DNA from: Flagellimonas hymeniacidonis
GTDB taxonomy: Bacteria; Bacteroidota; Bacteroidia; Flavobacteriales; Flavobacteriaceae
Direction of reading: 5' to 3'
Assembly (NCBI RefSeq): GCF_008040165.1
Contig: NZ_VRUR01000002.1
Span: 558,001-622,000, forward strand
DNA length: 64,000 nt
This document shows, piece by piece, positions 19,601 through 28,000 of this stretch; positions within the stretch are counted from its first letter, which is position 1, and each line of letters starts with the position of its first letter. The notes below the pieces were generated by a model. That model was not told the origin of the DNA. It was given only the letters and a program-made list of their open reading frames with translations, and ran no database searches. Both the position numbers and the translations under genes were made by a program.

Positions 19601-21982
19601 GTTTATGTTGAAGCTTTAGATACACCTTTCTGTGATGTGGCAAGTAATGTTGTTACGGTAAGATCTCCAGATAGGGCCTTATCGGTTGCCGCAATTCAAA
19701 CTTCAGAAGTCACCTGTAATGTACCCGGTCTTGGTGAGATTACAGCCACAGGAGATGGTGGTTGGGGAACTTATGAATACCAGTTGATTGCACCAGATGG
19801 CACTACAGTTTTGGTGGATTACCCCAATACAAATCCAATATTTCAAGATTTGTCCACAGGAAATTATACTGTGAATATTAGAGATTTTAGAGGTTGTGAA
19901 GAAACTACTTCTATAAACCTTCCCCCGCCCACGCCTATAACTGCTGACATTCGAGTAGTAAGTCCGTTGGCATGTAATAATGATAATGATGGTATTATAG
20001 AGGCGCACAATATGGCAGGAGGTCAAGGACCTGGAAATTATCTGTATCAATTGAATCGAATCACAGATGGTACGAATAGTGGACTTCAAACCACCCCGAC
20101 ATTTGCAAATTTGTCGGCAGGACAATATACCATTACCATTTTTGATGGATGGAACTGTAGTTTTACAACAATTCCAATTACGATTCAAGATCCTGAAATA
20201 ATAATTGCAGAATTGGTAGAGCTTCAACCTCCAGGTTGTGGAGATTTAGGACGAATGGGACTTACCGTTACGAATCCAGAAGTAGGAGTGGACTATTTTT
20301 ATCGAAGAGCTGGAAGCGCAGGCCCATTCACGCCATTTGGAGCTGGTTTATCCAGTATAGAAATCACTGTCGATATCACAGTAGATGCGGGACCATTCCA
20401 GTATGAAGTTCAAAACTCAAATGGATGTCCGTTTGAGAGTTCCAACCAGATTTCACTAGATCCAGCAGCACCTTTGGTAATAGCATTGGACTTAACAAAT
20501 GCAACCATCAATTGTGCAGGAGAGGCAACAGGAATTATTCGTTCCGAGGCATTTGGAGGAATAGGCAGTTACGTATATACCTTGTTAGATTCCAATACAC
20601 CGCCTAATCCTACTGCGACCAATACGGTAAGACCTGCACAGAGTTCAGGTATCTTTAGAAACCTGAATCCGGGAACCTACTTTGTTTATGCACAGAGTGG
20701 AGGTTGTGAGGCAATATCTACCCCAATTGTTATCGAGCCAAAACCACCATTGGTTCTGGAGTATTTGGAAGCAGTTCCGGTTATTTGTTATGGTGACACC
20801 AATGGACAGATCATTATTGAAGCCAGCGGTGGTACAGGAGATATTAGATATTCAATATCCGATACTTTAAGTGAGTTCTTTGAAGGTGATGATCCGGCAA
20901 ATCCAAACAGAAAAACGTTTAATGATTTATCGCCAAGGACGTATGATGTCATTATTCAGGATGATTTAGGATGTACCATTACAAGAACTGTGGAAATAAC
21001 CCAGCCTTTAGAATTATTGGCAGGGATAGCCTCAACCACTCCAGAAACGTGTTTGGGAGATGAAGATGGAACACTCACATTATCGGTTACAGGAGGTACG
21101 GCACCATACTTTACAAGTGTGAACTCAGCTGATGATGCGGATTTTGTGCAGAATGATTCCTTGTTTTTTGATAATCTGCAAGGAGGAGAAACCTATGCAG
21201 TTTTTATTAGGGATTCCAATGGTTGCCAGACAAGCGTTATCGCTGATATAGGAGTCGGAATAGAATTGATGGCAGAACCCATAGTGGAGTATGGTTGTGA
21301 CGGTATTTTCCCCAATAGTACTGCAACTGTATCAATCGCGGACGGCTCGTTATTGCCCAATCTCCTTTTTTCTTTGGATGTAGATGATGTATTATCAGCT
21401 ACTGAACAAAGAACGTTCGGAGACTTGCCTCCTGGGGAGCATACCGTTTATATTTATCATCAGAATGGATGTGTAACTTTTGTGGAGTTTAAAATTGATG
21501 CTTATGAACCTTTGACGTTGCAAGCAGAAAAAATTAGCGCGAACCAAATTAAGGCAATCGCCACAGGTGGATTTGGAGGATATGAGTACTTCTTCCAAGG
21601 AGAATCCTTTGGTGAAACCAATATCTTTACGACGAATCAAGATGCAAACGTTACTATTATGGTACGAGATCAAAATGGTTGTGTTGCCAATTTGGTAATG
21701 CCATTTGATTTTGATGGAATGCCAGATATTCCAAATTTCTTTACTCCAGATGGAGACAATTTGAATGATTATTGGAGAATTGGTAATAGTAGCTTCTTTC
21801 CAGATTTAGAAGTGAAAATCTATGATCGTTACGGTAGAGTTGTGGCTATATTAGATCAAGTTAAAGGTTGGGACGGTACATACGAAGGAAGCGAACTGCC
21901 GACAGGGGATTATTGGTATGTTGTAAATGCCAACGACAGAGATAAGCAACAATATGTAGGACATTTTACACTATACAGATAG
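13661..21982 (+). CDS. Giant SprB-repeat adhesin with type IX secretion (type B) C-terminal domain
   Basis: A 2773-residue secreted protein, the largest in the window. A signal peptide (YAVLLVFISIFCSTVLA) is followed by well over twenty SprB-type beta repeats of roughly 75-110 residues, each with a GGTxPY...GxYxxxVxDxxGC pattern; the DANGC / DSNGC ends are easy to follow by eye. The final about 85 residues (FFTPDGDNLNDYW, IYDRYGRVV, GWDGTYEG, LPTGDYWYVV, ending HFTLYR) are a classic gliding-motility / T9SS type B sorting domain. SprB adhesins are moved along the surface by the gliding motor and bind substrate such as polysaccharides. The downstream neighbour expected for this class, a PorP/SprF-like protein, is absent here. 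Repeated cysteines, about two per repeat, suggest internal disulfides. Confidence 0.92.
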   Translation: MLPQKTRHLLYAVLLVFISIFCSTVLAKTEVNRILTSIVSTVVEPDSEKTSETSKGNVSTDKTQVFSSASMFMTIIQGANEEVVCPNDGSTLAKFFLCGTSDIRTLTLSQSGSSYEWQQLDPNTCAPTVVDDCPTINAACTWNTVGTGATYSLDSAGEFRVRVDSGQFFYFKSTLNPLDPQLIKEDIICGNPGRVEVTNVPAGYEYSLNNSGGPYQDDPFFDVTTPGNYMVWVRLKNVSASACLFPSNTVNIQNLDITVDVTANDILCSSELGSIDVQVSGVPGFYTYRLIKNGVTVDTFGPNGLDSYTFANVSPGVYSIRVDTNDCSETVTTDTGGATIEIGNGISPLDVSATASASFGCGAASVDVDLTTSGGTAPYRFSVDGGPFGPTYTSPTSFTVTTAATYAILVEDANGCQRSASVNVADIPPPIFNITEEDANCGGSNNGRITVNVTNGFGYEIEYSNDNGANYQTSNVFSNLAPGTYDIVLRYEQDSFTCTTSPIVGTIGTPSNITATATPDSVPTCTDENGGQITISGVSGGTGPYEYSVGAGFGPNPVFASLGVGTYTPLIRDANGCVQPLPDIIFNTLDKPTDIAFTISSLDCITTTASVGLVITGGTGPYNHEIIAPVGSAVNNGTNSTFTGLGLGTYTFRVTDSEGCSYDENYAITDISSIGVQAQQTKVVTCVGDTDGEGRFLVDGFNTTYSYDIDGGTLFTGQNSGIIPLTGLAAGSYLITVTDEDTNCTDTSTLVIEEPTTAFAISSLDVTDMSCQNGNIGAVRVNTVGGWGGNRYTLTQPDSSTRGPKNGSVFSNLSQDGLYQVSVTDANGCTVTDNFTLTTLQAPTLTLDAGASDFCYDNFTAATLVVNATAGTAPYQYRINGGALGASNSFSGLTPGNYSIEVVDANDCRDTVTATIEPQVTALATTIQELDCAGPPAQIQVNISNGYTSGGNYDIYEVQINGGGYSSDNNNITGNSFTYSIPNDGSITSDTTYQFLITDSQGCTTESNIVTITPPETIAGSVVGIDTQCGDATSGIVEVIADTTQGIPPYEYSNDNGATFGPQNIFSGYGPGTHGGFIVRDSRGCVSPAYSVTIAASVALDATATPTDAVCSSGTVNGSVSVAITGGSGVAPFDYILLDVNGVPIASSIGTPSLTANFPNLPLGNYTIVTTDAQGCEDRDEFIIDQNVLDLTPLDSPPALCSDTSFPYRVQASGGTEPYEFRLVGDPTFQLGTGLNNDIFDVTGLVVPNVTYFVEVRDANGCTYIEEIDFLTAPSPVTVTATSTTASCNVAGSGGIDYEVSGISSNPGDFTVTLENTDTGATISGPTSHTNEPIPFNDTFTGLAPGNYQIIVSDDVTGCSSSTLVFIGFSSPSIVIDNNVEATCNTGAFVTVRGFGGTAPFGYAYVPNGDPAPTVFSTDTTFEIPGPYASDYDFYVQDANGCTALTTATVTQEAGIPTPAIDVINQCTATSGYQIDVTAPISTGSGLPEETFMYDIGSGFQSSVNFVVPNPGSYVITIRDGNGCTDTITAEVFDFFAITADATSFPTCNAGDGEITVNTTGGSGNFEYQLRDAGTLVNIGPAQSSNTFTSVLPGDYNILVTDLSSNTLPLCSDEAIVNVSTVNTPVITATPSTDISCNGANDGTIVVELQPGSDTDTPINYILYDGASAIVMAGPQPSPVFDNLAPDTYQVEVVSDRGCTDRSGNILINEPTLLEVNAINTEFSCNPSSNQFSTATITIFTDTNGDGTGTATGTGPYTYSMNDGTPQFDGTNFQTSNTFEVIDNGSNQSIILTARDQNGCEETSTVNINTPTDITFSYSVSQITCDASGAGVSPGSISIIVNEGAGNYEVEILPLGSEPARNSGGTDRVVWPISTPGDYIFAVTDVGNGGCSYLTATVNMPEYNTIEAVIAEVRPVTCFNGNDGEISLAINNYSGMYNYEVFSRDNLGAETTTGVTGSFDTNAPINSPEIITGLPAGNLIVYVEALDTPFCDVASNVVTVRSPDRALSVAAIQTSEVTCNVPGLGEITATGDGGWGTYEYQLIAPDGTTVLVDYPNTNPIFQDLSTGNYTVNIRDFRGCEETTSINLPPPTPITADIRVVSPLACNNDNDGIIEAHNMAGGQGPGNYLYQLNRITDGTNSGLQTTPTFANLSAGQYTITIFDGWNCSFTTIPITIQDPEIIIAELVELQPPGCGDLGRMGLTVTNPEVGVDYFYRRAGSAGPFTPFGAGLSSIEITVDITVDAGPFQYEVQNSNGCPFESSNQISLDPAAPLVIALDLTNATINCAGEATGIIRSEAFGGIGSYVYTLLDSNTPPNPTATNTVRPAQSSGIFRNLNPGTYFVYAQSGGCEAISTPIVIEPKPPLVLEYLEAVPVICYGDTNGQIIIEASGGTGDIRYSISDTLSEFFEGDDPANPNRKTFNDLSPRTYDVIIQDDLGCTITRTVEITQPLELLAGIASTTPETCLGDEDGTLTLSVTGGTAPYFTSVNSADDADFVQNDSLFFDNLQGGETYAVFIRDSNGCQTSVIADIGVGIELMAEPIVEYGCDGIFPNSTATVSIADGSLLPNLLFSLDVDDVLSATEQRTFGDLPPGEHTVYIYHQNGCVTFVEFKIDAYEPLTLQAEKISANQIKAIATGGFGGYEYFFQGESFGETNIFTTNQDANVTIMVRDQNGCVANLVMPFDFDGMPDIPNFFTPDGDNLNDYWRIGNSSFFPDLEVKIYDRYGRVVAILDQVKGWDGTYEGSELPTGDYWYVVNANDRDKQQYVGHFTLYR

Positions 21983-22203
21983 GAATAAACGTTTTTTGAG
22001 TATATTTACAAGTATAACTTTGTACTGTAATTTTATTATTTGAATTGGAACAACCTGACCATTGATTCGGATTCTTATATGGAAATATAGTTCAATTATA
22101 GAAATGGGAAACCCGCCATTTTGGAGATATCAGGCTACTTTTAATTGCTTTGAGGATTCTAATGGTAGCAAAATATAAACCCATTCTTAAACGAACTAAC
22201 ATA

Positions 22204-22500
22204 ATGAATAAGAATATACCTATTTCAATTCCATCCTTCTTAACAAACGAATCCGAAAATCTTGAATACTCTATCTTCCAACTAAATCTTTATCTAAACG
22301 GTTACAGTGAGTTGGAAAAGCCATACAAAATAGACTACAATACCTTGTTGATGAGCTATCATTTATGCAAGGGCAAGGATATTGAGGAATTTTGCTTAGA
22401 TCAAACTTTAGGTTATTTTCTTTTAAATCCAGCAAATGATTCCGCAGAAGCTAGGGAGGCTTTTTGCATAGAAATACGAGAGTTTTTATTGGGTATTTAG
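22204..22500 (+). CDS. Small protein of unknown function
   Basis: A 98-residue acidic protein from the ATG at 22204 (an in-frame ATG at 22150 is less likely because the added residues look non-native). It has no signal peptide, no clear membrane segment and no domain I recognise; it appears largely helical with several aromatic and leucine positions. It stands alone between the adhesin and tRNA-Pro and may be chromosomal, as it lies outside the proposed element. Confidence 0.5.
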   Translation: MNKNIPISIPSFLTNESENLEYSIFQLNLYLNGYSELEKPYKIDYNTLLMSYHLCKGKDIEEFCLDQTLGYFLLNPANDSAEAREAFCIEIREFLLGI

Positions 22501-22590
22501 ATGATTTGTTTTGGGCGTTATTTCTTTTATTGAATTTCTAAAACTTCAGGTAGTAGTATCATTAAAATTTATATTTTTGCAATCCATTTT

Positions 22591-22665
22591 CGGGATGTGG
22601 CGCAGTCCGGTTAGCGTACACGGCTGGGGGCCGTGTGGTCGCAGGTTCAAATCCTGTCATCCCGA
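22591..22665 (+). tRNA. tRNA-Pro (anticodon GGG)
   Basis: A full cloverleaf can be drawn: acceptor stem CGGGATG / CATCCCG, anticodon stem CACGG / CCGTG with loop CTGGGGG (anticodon GGG), a T-arm around GGTTCAAATCC, and discriminator A at 22665. CCA is not encoded. Its 3' end appears to be the insertion site of the element that follows. Confidence 0.96.
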
Positions 22666-22666
22666 C
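22656..22666 (+). repeat. Candidate attL core
   Basis: GTCATCCCGAC at the 3' end of tRNA-Pro is repeated exactly at 37341-37351; a further five bases upstream match at three positions. Confidence 0.5.
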
Positions 22667-22771
22667 GAACCACTTTTCAGTGGATATCAGAGCACTGTCA
22701 ACTGACTGATTGACAGTGCTTTTCATTTTTATTGTATTCACCTGATATCATCTAAAACCATATAAAAGGTG

Positions 22772-22786
22772 TAGAGTTCGGTGAAT
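22772..22786 (+). repeat. Candidate left integrase arm-type site
   Basis: TAGAGTTCGGTGAAT lies about 105 bases inside the left core and 98 bases before the integrase ATG. An identical 15-mer occurs at 37264-37278, about 62 bases inside the right core, in the same orientation. Confidence 0.5.
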
Positions 22787-22883
22787 GAATTGGTACGTTC
22801 CTTGTGCATAATTTTGATAGCATATAAGGCTATTTAGGGTCGTCTTTGCAAACAACTAATGTTTCATTTAAAAGACCTGTATC

Positions 22884-24143
22884 ATGCGGAACAACAGTAC
22901 ATTAAAGGTTCTCATTTTTACCAGAGACCACACAAACAATCCAGAAAGGCTTACCATTTATGCGCGGATAACCGTTGACGGGAAGAGGGCAGAGATCAGT
23001 TTGAAACGCTACATTTCGGTGAATGATTGGGACGAAACACGGGGTAGGGTCATTGGCTTCTCACAGAAAGCACGACTCCTGAACAGTTATCTGGACGAAG
23101 TCTACATACAGATCATGGATGCCCATAAACAGCTCTTGGGGGAGGGAAAAGTAATAACCGCACAAGCTATCAAGGCCCGTTTTTTAGGGCAAGACGACCA
23201 AAACAAAACTTTAAAGGAACTTATAGAGTACCATAACAGGACGCAGGTATTGGTGCTTCGACCGGGTACCATGAAGAACTACTATTCAACGGAAAGATAT
23301 CTGGATAAGTTCTTGGACGAGAAATTGAAGCTCCCCGACATCTATTTGAAACAGTTGAGCTATAGGTTCATCTTGGATTTTGAGCAATATCTCAGGACTT
23401 ATCAACCTAAAAAAGCAAGAAAGACCTGTTCAAATAATGGGGCCATGAAACATTTGGAAAGGCTCATGAAGATGGTAAACCTTGCGGTAAGACTGGAATG
23501 GTTGGCAAAAGACCCGTTTCGGAATTACAAGCTCAATTTTCATAAAACAGAACGAAGCTACCTTACCGAAAGGGAACTTCGACTTATTGAGGAAACGAGC
23601 TTTAGGGGTGCCGGCTATGAAAAAGTAAAGGATGTATTTCTGTTTTCATGCTATACGGGACTCTCCTATATCGATGTCAAGGAATTGAAATCACATCAAT
23701 TAGTGCTGGGTATCGATGGAAACCTTTGGATACATACCAAACGGGAAAAGACCAATGAAACTGTAAAGATTCCATTATTGCCGAAAGCAAAAATGATACT
23801 GGAGAAATATAAGAGTGGAGAGGAAAAAGATGTTCTTGGTAAGGTCTTGCCCGTATTTAGCAACCAGAAAATGAACAGTTATCTAAAGTTTATTGTCAAA
23901 GCATGTGGCATACACAAACATGTGACCTTTCATACAGCACGGCACACTTTCGCGACCACAGTCACATTGTCAAACGGTGTCCCGATAGAAACGGTCTCGA
24001 AGATGCTTGGACATACCAAGCTTACCACTACCCAGATTTATGCAAGGGTTTTGGAGAGAAAAGTAGGAGAGGACATGCAGCACCTTATTGCAAAAATGGA
24101 AACCAAAAACAGTACTGAAGAAATACGATATCTGGAAAAATGA
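22884..24143 (+). CDS. Tyrosine recombinase / site-specific integrase
   Basis: A 419-residue integrase of the Bacteroidota type: an arm-binding N-terminus (VLIFTRDHTNNPERLTIYARI), a SAM-like core-binding domain (about 105-210) and a catalytic domain. The catalytic box HTARH lies at 350-354 (Arg353), a late His at 377 in MLGHTKL, and the nucleophile Tyr386 in QIYARV. The first catalytic Arg position reads CYTGLSYIDV, with Ser where many integrases have Arg; this is known in the CTnDOT-like group. It starts about 220 bases after tRNA-Pro and points away from it, the usual position of an integrase that targets a tRNA gene. All key residues are present, so it is likely active. Confidence 0.95.
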   Translation: MRNNSTLKVLIFTRDHTNNPERLTIYARITVDGKRAEISLKRYISVNDWDETRGRVIGFSQKARLLNSYLDEVYIQIMDAHKQLLGEGKVITAQAIKARFLGQDDQNKTLKELIEYHNRTQVLVLRPGTMKNYYSTERYLDKFLDEKLKLPDIYLKQLSYRFILDFEQYLRTYQPKKARKTCSNNGAMKHLERLMKMVNLAVRLEWLAKDPFRNYKLNFHKTERSYLTERELRLIEETSFRGAGYEKVKDVFLFSCYTGLSYIDVKELKSHQLVLGIDGNLWIHTKREKTNETVKIPLLPKAKMILEKYKSGEEKDVLGKVLPVFSNQKMNSYLKFIVKACGIHKHVTFHTARHTFATTVTLSNGVPIETVSKMLGHTKLTTTQIYARVLERKVGEDMQHLIAKMETKNSTEEIRYLEK

Positions 24144-24204
24144 AAAGGCATTTGATGTTTTCTGGATTTGATAGTGGAACGGTCAAATTCGGAAAAGCAA
24201 GAGG

Positions 24205-24227
24205 GTAACGCGCTAAAGCGACGTTAC
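24205..24227 (+). repeat. Inverted repeat between integrase and mobilisation gene
   Basis: GTAACG...CGTTAC forms the outer 6 bp of a hairpin that can extend inward through CGCT / AGCG with one bulged base. It lies 60 bases after the integrase stop and 150 bases before the BfmA-like start. It could be part of an origin of transfer or a terminator; it lacks a T run, which argues against the latter. Confidence 0.4.
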
Positions 24228-24298
24228 GTTATCAAAATTGATGTTAAAATGTTGAAAATCAATATTTTAAAAACAGATTAAAAGGGGTTTGAAATATT

Positions 24299-24354
24299 GA
24301 ATTGTAACAATTCGACCCAAGACCTTTATAAATAGGGCTTTAGATTGTCACAAT
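24299..24354 (+). promoter_or_regulatory. Twin ATTGTnACAAT palindromes upstream of the mobilisation gene
   Basis: ATTGTAACAAT at 24301-24311 (extending to GAATTGT/ACAATTC) and ATTGTCACAAT at 24344-24354 are two copies of one 11-base palindrome, 43 bases apart. The second ends 20 bases before the ATG at 24375, a typical place for an autoregulatory operator. Confidence 0.5.
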
Positions 24355-24374
24355 TGGATGAGAAAAATAAGAAA

Positions 24375-24926
24375 ATGGACAGGTTTGGAACCATACGGCT
24401 ACACCATAGAACCATTAAAAGGTTCAGGCGATTTTCAAGGAAGATGACAAAATCATATTCTGAGACCTTGGAATCGATTATGGACTTTTTTGAATGGCAT
24501 GGAATCTCTTCTGAAAGCAGGTTTCCAAAGAGGGTGGATGAAGATGGGGAGAAGACACGCAAAAGAATAAATGCTCTTATTGCTATTGTAAGGGACATAG
24601 AAAAGACTCAGACATTGCCTACGAACGAAATGCTATTGGCCCTCTTTGGACATCATGAAATCGTTAAAAAAAGCAAAGAACCCATTAGGGAAGAAACCAA
24701 GTTCAAAAAATTAACAAGGGAAGAATGGAATAAATTGGAAAAAAAAGTGTCCAAAATTGAATATGAGTTTTTGGAACAGGATTATAAAACGGCTACAAGA
24801 ACTGCATTGCATTTTTTGGAAAGGGTGGAGTGGGTCAAGCCACGTTTCGGGAGTCCATACTATAAAGTTGATACGGACGCAGGCGAACTGCACGTTCTTA
24901 AAAAGAGATTTAGAGATGGATTTTAA
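24375..24926 (+). CDS. BfmA/BtgA-family mobilisation protein
   Basis: About 183 residues from the ATG at 24375 (MDRFGTIRLHHRTIKRFRRF). The start is preferred over an in-frame TTG 30 bases upstream because it aligns with the family opening. The N-terminal half, RFGTIRLHHRT...KSYSETLESIMDFFEWHGI, is the ribbon-helix-helix-like segment of the BfmA/BtgA mobilisation proteins of Bacteroides elements; such proteins bind the transfer origin together with a relaxase. No relaxase is seen in the window, so the element would need one supplied in trans. The C-terminal half is basic and coiled, with no domain I can name. Confidence 0.75.
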   Translation: MDRFGTIRLHHRTIKRFRRFSRKMTKSYSETLESIMDFFEWHGISSESRFPKRVDEDGEKTRKRINALIAIVRDIEKTQTLPTNEMLLALFGHHEIVKKSKEPIREETKFKKLTREEWNKLEKKVSKIEYEFLEQDYKTATRTALHFLERVEWVKPRFGSPYYKVDTDAGELHVLKKRFRDGF

Positions 24927-25027
24927 AAGAGCCTCGCTCAGCAGTATTAGTCCTGGTAAGATTTGGGAAGCTTGCAGCGCAAAACTTTGTTTCGCTCGCT
25001 TTTGATTACCAAAAAATTGTACATTGT

Positions 25028-28000
25028 ATGAGTAGAACCAAAATCATGCCTTTTACCAAAATCAATCTTTTTTACGTATTGTTCCTAGGTGCATGGATGG
25101 CCGCAATAGCTCAAGAAGGAAGATTTGGACAGGAATTATATGCATTAAGTGGGGAAAAGTACTTTAGTACGGCCAATGCGCTAATAGAGGATAATTTGGA
25201 CAATTCCTTAAAAGATGGTAATGCCTTGGTAGTGGAAATTCTCGCGAACCCTGCCATATCCAATTATCCTGCAGAACATGCCACGGCCTATTACCTAAGG
25301 GGTAAAATCTTATACATTCAAGGGAGTTATGATGAAGCGTATGATCCTTTGGATAAGGCCATTACCCTTTATGGGGAAAATAACGATGAAGCCGGACTGG
25401 CGAAATCTTATCTGGCCAAAGGGGTGGCCTATACCTATCAAGGCCAAAAAGATAATGCCAAAATCACTTTAGATAAAAGTTTAGAACTATATACCGACGT
25501 GGACGATGAATCTGGAGTCGGCCAAACTTTGCATGAACTTGGTCATTTTTACTACATATTTGCTGATGATACCAAGGCTTTGGAGTATTATGAAAAAGCA
25601 TTGGATGTTCAAAAAAAAATAGATGACAAAAAAGGTATTTCCCAAAGTTATTTTAGAATGGGATTGGCGTACCTTTCAAGTGATAAGGGAGAGTCATTAA
25701 GACTCTTAGACCAAAGTAAAAGGCTTAAAGAAGAAATTGGTGATTTAAGAGGATTGGCAAAAGTTGGAATTTCTTTGGGCGTACTTCATGAAGAGAATGG
25801 AAACTATCAAAATGCTCTGGATTATTATAAGCAAAGTTTAGAAGCAAATGAAAAATTTGATGATAAGCGAGTCGCTTCCATTATCTATAACAATTTGGGA
25901 ATTGTCTATTTGGATTTAATGGAACTTGATAGTGCTATTGTGTACCATAACAAAGCCTTAGAGTTTAGAAAGATATTGGGAAATGAGCGCGGTGTCGTAC
26001 AATCACTTCTCAATATTGGTGAGGTATATCAAAAAAAGAAAGATTTTTATAGAGGATTGACTTTTTTCCATAAAGCAAAAGCAATTAGTGAAGCGAGTAG
26101 CAGAAAACCGTTCATGCCCAATATTGTTGAAAAATTGGGAGAGGTCCATTTAAGCCTAAACGCATTGGATAGTGCAGATATATATTTTACTATGGCATTG
26201 ATCCAAAAACAAGAAGCTGGTAATTTTAATAGTTTAAGTAGCACTTACAGGAATTTATCCAAATTATTCGAAAAGCGAAGGGATTATAAAAAATCTCTAG
26301 AATACTTTAAACAGTTTAAAACGGTTCAGGATAGTGTCACTATTAATAAGAAGAACCGTGAACTTGCCGAAGTTCAAGCTAAATACGATACCGCAAAGCA
26401 AGAAAGGGAAATCAATGAACTGCAACAAGAAAATAAATCCAGAAAACTGTGGCAAAATATTTATGCAGTTGGGGGCTTATTGGCATTAATATTAACAGTT
26501 ATACTTTTTCAATTCTTTAGATTCCGAAATAAAAAGAATCAAGAGCTATTGGCCATAAAGGAATCACAAAGACAACAATTAGAAGAGGTCAACCAATTAA
26601 AAACACGATTTTTCCATAACATCTCACACGAATTCAGAACACCTCTTACCCTTATCTTGGGGCCATTAGAGCAACTAAAAAGTACAGTTGATTCAAGCAT
26701 ACAACCAACGTTGGATATGATTGAAAGAAATGGAAAACGTTTGCTGAAGCTTATCAATCAACTACTCGATTTATCAAAGATTGAAGAAGGGAAAATTAGC
26801 CTAAAAGCATCTCATATTGATATTGTGCCACTAATAAAAGGTTGGGCAACCTCCTTTCAATCCATGGCAGAAATAAAAGGGGTAGGCCTATCCCTTAACT
26901 TAAAAAAAGAATCCCATTTTCTTTATGTGGATAAGGAAAAATTAGAAGAGATTATTATCAATTTATTATCAAATGCCCTTAAATATACGCCTTCGGGCGG
27001 GAGTGTCTCTTTAGATGTGGATGAAAGCGAAAATCAGTTATATATTACGGTTTCAGATACTGGCGATGGTATTCCAAAAGAAGAGCTTGAGTATATCTTT
27101 AACCGATTTTATCAAGCATCCAATGCAAATACGGAGAGCCAGATTGGAACGGGTATTGGGCTGGCATTGGTGAAGGAACTGGTAGAATTACATAAAGGAA
27201 CTATAACAGTCGATAGTGAAGTTGATAAAGGGAGTGTCTTTAAAGTAGCGTTGCCATTGGGAAAAGAACATTTATCTCCAAATGAAATTGTAACAATCTC
27301 TTCAACTATTGCAACTACGATTGAAAGGCAGCAGTCGGACCTTCCAACTGAGTGTGAAACGATAGGAAGTGAAAATGAGGAATTACCAATATTATTATTG
27401 ATTGAAGACAATGCTGATTTAAGAACATACATAAAAAGTGTATTAAAGAACCATTACTGCATCAGGGAAGCATTTGATGGGGAAGAAGGCATATCGCAAG
27501 CCGTTGAATTAATACCGGACATTATTATTAGCGATTTAATGATGCCCAAAGTGGATGGCTTAGAGGTCTGTAAAACATTGAAAGAAGATGTGCGTACCAG
27601 CCATATTCCTATTATCCTACTTACTGCTCGCTCATCCAAAGAAGACAAGATAGAAGGCTTGAAAAGTTTAGCCGATGATTACTTGACCAAACCCTTTAAC
27701 AATGAAGAGCTGTTGGTAAGAATAGAAAATCTGGTGGAAGTGAGAAGCAAAATGCAACAGCACTTTTCAACTGGTGAGATATTAAAGCCAAAGAAAGTAA
27801 CCCTCAATTCAATTGACCAGGACTTTATCAAAAAAGTTACTGATGTGTTGGAAGTTGAAATTGCCAATGAGAATTTTGGTGTTGTAGAATTGGCCGATGC
27901 CGTTGCGTTGAGCAGGTCGCAGCTGTTCAGAAAAATTAAGGCCATTACCAATCTTACCCCAAACGAATTTATTAGGTCATTTCGTTTGCATCGTGCCATG

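Noticed and set aside
19703-20227. Minus-strand open frame inside the giant adhesin
   Set aside because: Cysteine/isoleucine-rich shadow of the SprB repeats with no start or promoter support.
22511-22705. Open frame covering the tRNA-Pro gene
   Set aside because: It reads through the tRNA cloverleaf and has no family resemblance.
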